NCBI GenBank assembly: GCA_937875275.1
Contig: CALNCC010000102.1
Span: forward strand, 1-45,470
Direction: 5' to 3'
DNA from: an uncultured Dysgonomonas sp.
GTDB lineage: Bacteria > Bacteroidota > Bacteroidia > Bacteroidales > Dysgonomonadaceae
Length of the DNA stretch: 45,470 nt
Shown: positions 8,291 to 16,464 of the stretch, one piece after another
How positions within the stretch are numbered: position 1 is the stretch's first letter
Layout: each line of letters opens with the position of its first letter
The notes under the pieces: generated by a model
What the model saw: the letters and a program-made list of their open reading frames with translations, nothing else
The model's database searches: none
What the model was told of the DNA's origin: nothing
Program-made: the position numbers and the translations under genes

Positions 8291-10441
8291 ATGAAAAAAA
8301 TTGTAGTCTGCATTACCTTCATTTTAGCATTTATATCAGCTGCCAATGCGCAAGATATAAATCAGAATATCGTTTTACCGGTAGCAGACTCCATATCTTC
8401 CGACACTATCCCTATGTCTGCGATTGCAACAGATAGCATACCAAAAACAGACAGCATACCAAAGAAGAGAACAAAAACGATGCAAAACAGCCTCGAATAT
8501 GAGGCAAAAGAAATAGGCATTCCCAACCTCGACTCTTTACGCATATACGGCTGGAAGATCGACAACCGCTTTGGAGAGCGCAAGTGGGCTGACGTAGACA
8601 CCACCTTTCTCAACTTCCATCAAGCGATGATGGTTGACGGAAAAAGTGTTTCGGTCAATTACCTTGGCAACATCGGATCACCGGCGCAATCGATGATATT
8701 CTTCGAGCGACCGGGATATTCACAGTTCTCATTCCTCGATGCATACTCCTACTGGCACAAGAGTGCAGAAGATCAAGTATTCATCAACACTAAAATACCA
8801 TACTCCGAAGTCTTCTATCAATCGGCAGGAAGCAACAACACCAAAGAGGAGCGGCTGATGGTAAAACTGACATCCAACTTTGGCAAAAAAGTTAATGTCG
8901 GCGTCGATTTTGACTACATCTATGCACGAGGGTTTTACACATCTTTATATAACAAGCAAAACAATTACAATCTGTATGGAAGCTATATGGGCGACAGATA
9001 CAAGATGCATGCCTTTGTCGTGAACAATAATTTTCAAAATTCAGAGAACGGCGGCATCACCGACGATATATACATTACCGATCCCGATATTCCTATTGCC
9101 GAAAGCGGATTCAATGGCGAGACGCTCAACATTCCGGTAAAGATGACGGACACTTGGAACCGTCTGCGGGGACGTCAGATATTCGTAACCAATAGATATG
9201 ATTTGGGCGATAATACAGAACTGATACAGGTAAACGACTCTACGCAAGTTCGCCGATTGAAGAAAGAATATATTTCTCCGGCAAGTGTCATTCTTACTAC
9301 AAACTATTCGGATCAGAGACGAAGATTAAAGTCGAACAAGTATCTGGTAGATGATTTTTACGGACCACCCTACAATTTCAACGGGACGGACTACCAATAC
9401 CCCAAATATGATGGTCTGACAAACGATTACATGTCGTACTATTCGCTCAAGAACACCCTTTCACTTGCCATGAACGAAGGATTCAGAGAATGGGTTAAGT
9501 TTGGCTTGACCGCCTTTATAGAATACGACACACGCAAATATCTTATCCCTGAAAGATACAACACCACTAATACGACAACCATAAATCCATTCCCCGGAGC
9601 AAATCGCCAAGAGGGAGAGAACTATCTGACCATAGGGGGTGTTTTGTCGAAAGAAAAAGGTCGTTATTTGAGATATAAGGCTACCGCCGAAAAAAATATT
9701 ATCGGCTCAGACTTCCGCCTGCATGGCGAACTGGGAACAACCGTCGGATTCAAAGGAAAAGATGTGAACGTAAAAGCCGAAGCATATATAAAAGGCGAAC
9801 AACCAACTTTCTTCCAGAACAATTTTTCGACGAAACTCGCAGGATGGGAAAACGACTTTGGCGATATTCGCCGTGTATATGCGGGCGGAGAGATCAGTAT
9901 TCCTCAATTCAAGACAAAGATTAGCGGAGGTGTCGAAAACCTTCAAAACTATATATACTTCGATGCTAATGCTCGTGCCAACCAAAACACAGGGAGTGTA
10001 CAAGTATTCTCACTCAGAGTAGACCAAAAATTCAAAGCCGGAATACTGCATTGGGACAACAAAATAGTTTATCAGGCAACCGGAGACGACAAAACGCTTC
10101 CTTTGCCCGACCTCAGTTTATACACCAATCTATATCTACAGACCAAAGTAGCCAAAGTGCTGGATGTACAATTAGGAGTAGACACCCACTTCTTTACGAA
10201 ACATTATATATCAGGATATGATCCGCTGACGATGCAATTTTACAACCAACGCGAAAAGAAAGTTGGAAGTTTCCCTATTGCAACGGCATACGTGAACGTT
10301 AATCTGAAATACACTCGCATTTTCCTTATGATGTACAATCTGGCTGAAGGTTTGGGGAATTCGGAAGCATTTACATCTTTGCATTATCCGATCAATCCAC
10401 AAAGCATCAAGATGGGATTATCATGGCGTTTCAATGACTAA
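8291..10441 (+). CDS. Putative porin of the Bacteroidota Porin_10 (DUF4289) type
   Basis: 716 residues from ATG 8291; a GTG six bases earlier is in frame, but the ATG directly begins the signal peptide MKKIVVCITFILAFISAANAQ and is preferred. After a Ser/Thr/Pro-rich linker (residues about 25-70, repeated TDSIP units) comes a long barrel sequence. The C terminus PINPQSIKMGLSWRFND is characteristic of the family annotated as putative porin in Bacteroidales. It presumably forms a diffusion channel in the outer membrane; the cargo is unknown. The solute-binding-protein gene begins 21 bases after its stop, hinting that the two act in the same uptake route. Confidence 0.8.
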   Translation: MKKIVVCITFILAFISAANAQDINQNIVLPVADSISSDTIPMSAIATDSIPKTDSIPKKRTKTMQNSLEYEAKEIGIPNLDSLRIYGWKIDNRFGERKWADVDTTFLNFHQAMMVDGKSVSVNYLGNIGSPAQSMIFFERPGYSQFSFLDAYSYWHKSAEDQVFINTKIPYSEVFYQSAGSNNTKEERLMVKLTSNFGKKVNVGVDFDYIYARGFYTSLYNKQNNYNLYGSYMGDRYKMHAFVVNNNFQNSENGGITDDIYITDPDIPIAESGFNGETLNIPVKMTDTWNRLRGRQIFVTNRYDLGDNTELIQVNDSTQVRRLKKEYISPASVILTTNYSDQRRRLKSNKYLVDDFYGPPYNFNGTDYQYPKYDGLTNDYMSYYSLKNTLSLAMNEGFREWVKFGLTAFIEYDTRKYLIPERYNTTNTTTINPFPGANRQEGENYLTIGGVLSKEKGRYLRYKATAEKNIIGSDFRLHGELGTTVGFKGKDVNVKAEAYIKGEQPTFFQNNFSTKLAGWENDFGDIRRVYAGGEISIPQFKTKISGGVENLQNYIYFDANARANQNTGSVQVFSLRVDQKFKAGILHWDNKIVYQATGDDKTLPLPDLSLYTNLYLQTKVAKVLDVQLGVDTHFFTKHYISGYDPLTMQFYNQREKKVGSFPIATAYVNVNLKYTRIFLMMYNLAEGLGNSEAFTSLHYPINPQSIKMGLSWRFND

Positions 10442-10462
10442 CTATAAACACCATATTGTGTT

Positions 10463-11293
10463 ATGAAAAACAGCACAATAAAAGCTTATCGTAAACCCCT
10501 GTTACTATGCGCCTGTATAGCCGCAGTTGTTGTGCTATATATCTTCATCAAAGGAGAGAAACAAGACCAGACGACAGTCAGAGATTATCCCCAGATAGCA
10601 AGTGATTCGCTGAATATAGTTACCGATTACAGCCCCTTCGGCTACTTTATCGATGGAGATTCGGTTGCGGGATTCAATCAAGAATTTATCCACTTGTTGC
10701 AACAATATTGCCCCATTAAGATCAATATACATTTAGAGGCAGATATAGAAGAGAGTATAACAGGGCTTCAGTCCTTAGAATACGATATCATATTCCGCAA
10801 TCTGCCTGTTACTACCGCACTCAAAGATTCACTTTCGTTCACCGAAGTGATCATCAATAACAAGGATGTCCTCATTCAACGAAAGAAAAAGTACAACAAC
10901 GACATAGCCCCCATACGCAGTCATTTAGATCTTGCTAAAAAGACGCTACATGTTCCCAGTGGATCACCGTCTATATTGAGAATAAACAATCTAAGTAAAG
11001 AAATCGGCGATACGATATACCACATCGAAGACAGTTTATACAACAATGCTCAATTGGTAATGAAAGTAGCTTTAGGCGAAATAGACTATGCTGTGTGCGA
11101 CGAACATACAGTGAAAAGAATAATCGACATTATGCCGGAGGTAGACTATCAAACCTCAATCGGATTTACCCACTTCGAAGCTATGGCAGTACGAAAAAAT
11201 GCCCCTGCTCTACTCGACTCCTTAAATAGCTGGATAATAAGAATTAAAGAGACTCCTGATTTCAAAAAACTATTGAAACGGTATTCCGATTAA
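10463..11293 (+). CDS. Membrane-anchored family-3 extracellular solute-binding protein
   Basis: 276 residues. One N-terminal hydrophobic segment (about 12-29) with a basic start anchors the protein to the inner membrane. The rest is a periplasmic binding-protein fold of the SBP_bac_3 type: DSLNIVTDYSPFGYFIDGD opens lobe 1, VAGFNQEFIHLLQQY follows, and LEYDIIFRNLPVT and YAVCDEHTVKR mark the lobe-2 region. Related domains bind amino acids or sense ligands. No permease or ATPase gene lies beside it, and there is no lytic transglycosylase domain as in MltF, so it may be a stand-alone binding or sensory protein. It is probably co-transcribed with the porin. Confidence 0.75.
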   Translation: MKNSTIKAYRKPLLLCACIAAVVVLYIFIKGEKQDQTTVRDYPQIASDSLNIVTDYSPFGYFIDGDSVAGFNQEFIHLLQQYCPIKINIHLEADIEESITGLQSLEYDIIFRNLPVTTALKDSLSFTEVIINNKDVLIQRKKKYNNDIAPIRSHLDLAKKTLHVPSGSPSILRINNLSKEIGDTIYHIEDSLYNNAQLVMKVALGEIDYAVCDEHTVKRIIDIMPEVDYQTSIGFTHFEAMAVRKNAPALLDSLNSWIIRIKETPDFKKLLKRYSD

Positions 11294-11359
11294 TTTTTTT
11301 TATCACTCATCAACGTCATTTTTATGTAAAAAGAATACCTATAAGTATTATATTCTATT

Positions 11360-11367
11360 TAATTTTG
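11360..11367 (+). promoter_or_regulatory. Candidate -7 box upstream of the AAA ATPase
   Basis: TAATTTTG matches TAnnTTTG. A transcript would start near 11374 and leave a leader of about 80 bases before the GTG at 11455. No -33 TTTG at proper spacing was seen. Confidence 0.35.
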
Positions 11368-11454
11368 GAATGTGTTTCACGAAAAATGCAATCTGGACTT
11401 TGCATAATGCCAAAAAAAAGCTAACTTCGTGGATTCGAAAATGAGCAATAAATA

Positions 11455-12660
11455 GTGGAATCTTTTTTCAGAACGCACAAGTATTTAGTTGAGCATCTTG
11501 GTCCTTCAATAGAGCGCACGCTGATGCGACAGATAAACTGGAATCACAGGTTGATCGGGATCAAGGGTACTCGAGGTGTGGGAAAAACTAATTTCATTTT
11601 ACAGTATGCCCGAAACGAATTTGATGTAAACAAAAGAGATTGTCTTTACATCAATCTCAATCATTTTTATTTTACAGTCAGAAGCATATTCAGCTTTGCA
11701 AAAGAGTTTGCAGAGAATGGCGGTAAAACATTATTATTGGATCAGATACATAAATACCCGAATTGGTCGAAGGAACTCAAGCAATGCTACAACGAGTTGC
11801 CCGAACTGAAAATCATATTCACAGGCTCTACGGTAATCGATCTGAGCGGTGATATTGAAATATCAGACAGTGTGCAGGTTTACAACCTCAGGGGATTTTC
11901 TTATCGGGAATTTCTAAACATCTTGCTCGAAAAGAATTTCAGAACATATAGCCTTAGCGAGATTATCGAGAATCACGGGCAAATAGCTGAAGAAATAAGC
12001 TCCAAGATCAATCCTATAAAGCGTTTTTGGGACTATTTGCATCATGGCTATTATCCGTTCTTCCTCGAGAAACGAAATTTCTCGGAAAACTTGTTGAAAA
12101 CCGTAAACATGATGCTTGAGATAGATGTTCTTTCCATCAAGCAGATCGAACATTCCTATTTAGCTAAGTTGCGAAAGTTACTTTACATGCTGGCAATAGC
12201 ATCGCCGGGTAAGCCTAATATAAGTCAGTTGAGCATAGATTGCGAGATATCGCGAGCCACAGTAACCAACTATTTAGAATATCTGAAGGGAGCCAGACTA
12301 ATAAACATGCTGTATAAAGACGGAGAAAGCTATCCTAAAAAGCCGGATTTGGTATACATGCACAACACGAATCTGATGTTCCCACTGAAAATGAGTACGA
12401 TCGACTATCAATCGCTGAGCGAAACGTTTTTCTACAATCAGTTACACCATAGTGATTATAAAGTAATGAGAGGAGCAAAAAAAGGCTTCTTCATAATAGA
12501 AAAAGACGGAGAAAAGTTCAGTTTTCGTGTCGAAGGAAATCCGACTCGGAGAAAACAAACAAAAAATGGAAGCAACACCCTATTAGCCGTTAATGGCTTA
12601 GTTGTCTCACAAGATCAAAAAAACGTAATACCCCTGTGGTTGTTAGGTTTTTTATATTAG
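11455..12660 (+). CDS. AAA ATPase with DUF4143-type C-terminal domain
   Basis: 401 residues. GTG 11455 is chosen because an in-frame TAA at 11449 closes the frame just upstream and the sequence from MESFFRTHKYLVEH onward matches the usual N terminus of these Bacteroidales ATPases. Walker A is GTRGVGKT (38-45). Walker B reads LLLDQIHKYPNW, with Gln97 where AAA proteins normally have Glu. IIFTGSTVIDL is the sensor region, and a winged-helix-like segment (ISRATVTNYLEYLKGARL) precedes the C-terminal DUF4143/nuclease-like part. The family is common and of unknown cellular role; no partner toxin gene is adjacent. It ends 60 bases before nifJ. Confidence 0.8.
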   Translation: MESFFRTHKYLVEHLGPSIERTLMRQINWNHRLIGIKGTRGVGKTNFILQYARNEFDVNKRDCLYINLNHFYFTVRSIFSFAKEFAENGGKTLLLDQIHKYPNWSKELKQCYNELPELKIIFTGSTVIDLSGDIEISDSVQVYNLRGFSYREFLNILLEKNFRTYSLSEIIENHGQIAEEISSKINPIKRFWDYLHHGYYPFFLEKRNFSENLLKTVNMMLEIDVLSIKQIEHSYLAKLRKLLYMLAIASPGKPNISQLSIDCEISRATVTNYLEYLKGARLINMLYKDGESYPKKPDLVYMHNTNLMFPLKMSTIDYQSLSETFFYNQLHHSDYKVMRGAKKGFFIIEKDGEKFSFRVEGNPTRRKQTKNGSNTLLAVNGLVVSQDQKNVIPLWLLGFLY

Positions 12661-12720
12661 AAAGAATCAACCCATACTAAATTTAGATTAAATATATTGA
12701 ACTAAAAAATATCAAATCTT

Positions 12721-15700
12721 ATGGCTAAACAGAAAAAGTTTTTAACATGTGATGGTAATCAAGCTGCGGCTCATATATCTTATATGTTCAGTGAGGTGGC
12801 TTCGATCTATCCTATCACACCATCATCAACAATGGCAGAATATGTTGATGAATGGGCCGCAGCCGGACGCAAGAACATGTTTGGCGAGGTGATCAGAGTA
12901 CAGGAAATGCAATCAGAAGCCGGTGCTGCGGGAGCCGTTCACGGTTCGTTGCAAGCCGGAGCACTGACGACGACTTATACAGCATCGCAAGGTCTATTGT
13001 TGATGATCCCTAACATGTACAAGATCGCGGGAGAATTACTACCGAGCGTATTCCATATTTCGGCGCGTGCATTAGCAGCACAAGCCCTTTCCATTTTCGG
13101 AGACCATCAAGACGTTATGGCTGCACGCCAAACAGGATTTGCAATGTTTTTCACCGGATCGGTGCAAGAAGTTATGGATCTATCAGCCGTACCTCACCTG
13201 GCGACATTGGAAGCCCGTATACCTTTCATGAATATTTTTGACGGATTCCGTACTTCTCACGAGATACAGAAAATAGAACTGATGGAACAAGACAGCCTGG
13301 TTCCGTTAGTAGACCAAAAATCATTAACGGAATTCCGCGAAAGAGCATTGAATCCGAATAAACCGGTTACAAGAGGAACCGCTCAAAATGATGATATCTA
13401 CTTCCAGTCTCGCGAAGCAGCAAACAAATTTTATGATGCTGTACCGGAGATTGTAGAGAAATATTTAGCCGAAATAACTAAAATCACAGGACGTAAATAC
13501 GGATTGTTCGATTATTACGGAGCAGAAGATGCTGACCGCGTAATCATCGCAATGGGCTCTGTAACAGAAGCTGTACGCGAGACGGTAGACTATCTGAACG
13601 CCAAAGGCGAGAAAGTCGGTTTGGTGGCAGTACATTTGTATCGTCCATTCAAAGCCGAAGCATTCCTATCAGCTATACCAAAAACTGCTAAAAGAATCGC
13701 TGTTCTTGATCGTACAAAAGAACCGGGAGCAACAGGACAACCTCTATACTTAGATGTAAAAGACTGTTTCTACGGAAAAGAAAATGCCCCTACAATCGTT
13801 GGTGGTATATATGGTCTTTCTTCACGCGACACGACTCCGACTCAAATGATATCAGTATACGAAAACTTGGCGATGAATTTGCCAAAGAACGACTTTACGG
13901 TTGGTATCGTTGACGACGTAACATTCAAGTCTCTCCCGTTGAAAGATGAAATTGCAGTAGACGACTCCAACTACGAAGCTAAATTTTACGGTTTGGGTTC
14001 TGACGGAACTGTCGGCGCAAACAAGAATACAGTGAAAATCATCGGAGATACGACAAGCAAATATTGTCAAGCTTATTTCGCTTACGACTCTAAAAAATCG
14101 GGAGGATTCACCGCATCACATCTTCGCTTCGGCGATCATCCTATCCGTTCCACATATTTGGTTAATACCCCGAACTTCGTGGCGTGCCACGTTCCGGCTT
14201 ATTTACACCTCTATGATGTAACCAAAGGACTTAAAGATGGCGGAACATTCCTTCTAAACTCGGTGTGGTCAAAAGAAGATGTAGGAGAACATCTGCCAAA
14301 TGATGTTAAGAAATACTTAGCAAAACATAAGATCAACTTCTATATAATAAATGCAACTAAGATTGCGACAGAAATCGGTCTTGGCGGACGCACCAACACA
14401 ATTCTACAATCAGCATTCTTCAAAATATCGAATGTAATCCCTTACGACTTAGCCGTAGAACAGATGAAGAAATTTATCGTTAAATCATACGGACGTAAAG
14501 GAGAAGACGTTGTTAAGAAGAATTATGCAGCCGTAGATCGCGGTATCGAAGTGGAACAGATTGAGGTGCCAGCTGAATGGGCAAATATCGTTGTAGAAAA
14601 ACAAGCAGAAGATGACGCTCCTGAATTTATCAAGAATGTAGTTCGCCCTGTAAATGCACAAAAAGGCTACGACCTTCCGGTATCGGCATTCACCGGACGC
14701 GAAGACGGAACCTGGGACAATGGTACTACCGCATACGAAAAACGCGGAGTTGCGGCATTCGTTCCGGTATGGGAAGCCGAAAACTGTATTCAATGTAACC
14801 AATGTGCTTACGTTTGCCCTCACGCAACAATCCGTCCGTTCGTATTAGACGAAACCGAACAAGCTAAAGCTCCGGCTAACACAACCCTATTGAAAGCTCA
14901 AGGCAAACAATTTGACGGAATGGCATTCAAGATTCAAATTGACGTACTCGACTGCCTTGGTTGCGGTAACTGTGCCGACATCTGTCCGGGCAAAAAAGGA
15001 AACAGTGCACTTAAGATGGTTGAAATCGGAACACAATACGAAGAACAAGCGATCTGGGATTTCATGGTTGAAAATGTTTCAAGCAAAGCTCATCTCGTAG
15101 ATGTGAAGATGAATGTGAAAAACTCTCAGTTTGCCACACCATTGTTCGAGTTCTCGGGAGCATGCTCCGGTTGTGGCGAAACTCCGTATGTAAAATTGAT
15201 AACCCAATTGTATGGCGACAGAATGTTGATAGCCAATGCAACAGGATGTTCTTCAATCTATGGTGGTTCTGCTCCGGCAACACCTTATACAACCAACGAT
15301 AGAGGACAAGGACCAGCTTGGGCAAACTCACTATTTGAGGACAATGCTGAATTCGGATTAGGATATGCCCTCGCTAATATAACTATGCGAGACAGAATAG
15401 AAAGACTAATGACCGAAGCTCAGGATTGCGACAAATGCTCGGCTGAAATAAAAGAAATATACAAAGAATGGATTGCGAACAAACAAGAGGCTGATAAAAC
15501 GAAAGAGATATACAGTCGCTTACTACCACTCCTTGAAAAAGAAAAAGATGCGTGCGACTACTGCAAAGAAATTTATTCTTTGAAAGATTACATCGTGAAA
15601 CGTTCTATCTGGATATTTGGAGGAGACGGATGGGCTTACGATATAGGTTTCGGTGGATTAGACCACGTAATCGCTTCGGGAGAAGACATCAACATCTTGG

Positions 15701-16272
15701 TATTGGATACAGAAATATATTCTAACACTGGTGGACAGTCGTCTAAATCGACCCCGATAGCAGCAGTAGCTAAATTTGCAGCAGCCGGTAAGAAAATCCG
15801 CAAAAAAGATCTTGGAATGATTGCTACAACATACGGCTACGTATATGCCGCCCAAGTAGCTATGGGTGCTAATCAGGCACAATGTCTGAAAGCGATTAAG
15901 GAAGCTGAAGAATACAAAGGTCCATCGGTTGTTATAGCCTACTCTCCTTGTATCAGCCACGGACTGAGAAAAGGAATGGGGCATGCGCAAAGCGAAGAAA
16001 AATCTGCCGTAGAATGCGGATACTGGCACTTGTGGCGCTACAATCCAATGTTGGAAGAAGAAGGCAAAAATCCATTTACATTAGATAGTAAAGCTCCTGA
16101 TTGGGACAAATTCCAAACATTCCTTGGAGGTGAAGTACGTTATACATCTCTACAAAAATCAAATCCAGGTGAATTTTCAGAGTTGCATGAGGCTGCTCAG
16201 GAAAATGCTCTATGGAGATATAAGAGCTATTTACGCATGGCTGCCGATACCTCTTATAATACAGAGGGATAA
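12721..16272 (+). CDS. nifJ: Pyruvate:ferredoxin (flavodoxin) oxidoreductase
   Basis: 1183 residues, the normal size of the single-chain homodimeric enzyme that converts pyruvate and CoA to acetyl-CoA and CO2 while reducing ferredoxin. The order is pyrimidine-binding domain (YPITPSSTMAEYVDEW near the start), domain II, the gamma-type region (RFGDHPIRSTYLV), a two-cluster ferredoxin domain (CIQCNQCAYVCP from 689 and CLGCGNCADICPG from 745), and the thiamine diphosphate domain with the proximal-cluster Cys motif ACSGCGETPY (about 816), ATGCSS, GDGWAYDIG (968-976) and NTGGQSSKSTP. All expected cofactor ligands are present. It is a central catabolic enzyme of anaerobes. A strong intrinsic terminator follows, separating it from the gld genes. 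Confidence 0.97.
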   Translation: MAKQKKFLTCDGNQAAAHISYMFSEVASIYPITPSSTMAEYVDEWAAAGRKNMFGEVIRVQEMQSEAGAAGAVHGSLQAGALTTTYTASQGLLLMIPNMYKIAGELLPSVFHISARALAAQALSIFGDHQDVMAARQTGFAMFFTGSVQEVMDLSAVPHLATLEARIPFMNIFDGFRTSHEIQKIELMEQDSLVPLVDQKSLTEFRERALNPNKPVTRGTAQNDDIYFQSREAANKFYDAVPEIVEKYLAEITKITGRKYGLFDYYGAEDADRVIIAMGSVTEAVRETVDYLNAKGEKVGLVAVHLYRPFKAEAFLSAIPKTAKRIAVLDRTKEPGATGQPLYLDVKDCFYGKENAPTIVGGIYGLSSRDTTPTQMISVYENLAMNLPKNDFTVGIVDDVTFKSLPLKDEIAVDDSNYEAKFYGLGSDGTVGANKNTVKIIGDTTSKYCQAYFAYDSKKSGGFTASHLRFGDHPIRSTYLVNTPNFVACHVPAYLHLYDVTKGLKDGGTFLLNSVWSKEDVGEHLPNDVKKYLAKHKINFYIINATKIATEIGLGGRTNTILQSAFFKISNVIPYDLAVEQMKKFIVKSYGRKGEDVVKKNYAAVDRGIEVEQIEVPAEWANIVVEKQAEDDAPEFIKNVVRPVNAQKGYDLPVSAFTGREDGTWDNGTTAYEKRGVAAFVPVWEAENCIQCNQCAYVCPHATIRPFVLDETEQAKAPANTTLLKAQGKQFDGMAFKIQIDVLDCLGCGNCADICPGKKGNSALKMVEIGTQYEEQAIWDFMVENVSSKAHLVDVKMNVKNSQFATPLFEFSGACSGCGETPYVKLITQLYGDRMLIANATGCSSIYGGSAPATPYTTNDRGQGPAWANSLFEDNAEFGLGYALANITMRDRIERLMTEAQDCDKCSAEIKEIYKEWIANKQEADKTKEIYSRLLPLLEKEKDACDYCKEIYSLKDYIVKRSIWIFGGDGWAYDIGFGGLDHVIASGEDINILVLDTEIYSNTGGQSSKSTPIAAVAKFAAAGKKIRKKDLGMIATTYGYVYAAQVAMGANQAQCLKAIKEAEEYKGPSVVIAYSPCISHGLRKGMGHAQSEEKSAVECGYWHLWRYNPMLEEEGKNPFTLDSKAPDWDKFQTFLGGEVRYTSLQKSNPGEFSELHEAAQENALWRYKSYLRMAADTSYNTEG

Positions 16273-16293
16273 ACAGTTATAAACAAATAAGGC

Positions 16294-16332
16294 GGAGCGG
16301 AATATACTAACATATTTCGCTCCTTCTTTTTT
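16294..16332 (+). terminator. Intrinsic terminator of nifJ
   Basis: GGAGCGGAATAT (16294-16305) pairs with ATATTTCGCTCC (16312-16323), one G-T pair included, around a six-base loop, and TTCTTTTTT follows. This is a textbook rho-independent terminator 21 bases after the nifJ stop. Confidence 0.85.
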
Positions 16333-16405
16333 AACACTAAAATACACAAACAGCTAATTCATATATAATTATTCCATTATATCATCTTTTTTTTGAAAAA
16401 TGTAT

Positions 16406-16413
16406 TATCTTTG
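16406..16413 (+). promoter_or_regulatory. Candidate -7 box of the gldKLMN operon
   Basis: TATCTTTG fits TAnnTTTG, lies downstream of the nifJ terminator, and would start the transcript near 16420, about 45 bases before the gldK ATG at 16465. A TTTG at 16392-16395 is too close (10 bases) to be its -33 partner. Confidence 0.45.
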
Positions 16414-16464
16414 CCCTTATTCAACGCATATCAACGCTTTACTTACACAAAATATAAACAAGAC

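Noticed and set aside
16393..16464. Longer GldK start at the TTG at 16393
   Set aside because: It would place 24 non-signal residues before a good signal peptide and would cover the candidate -7 box at 16406; the ATG at 16465 is clearly better.
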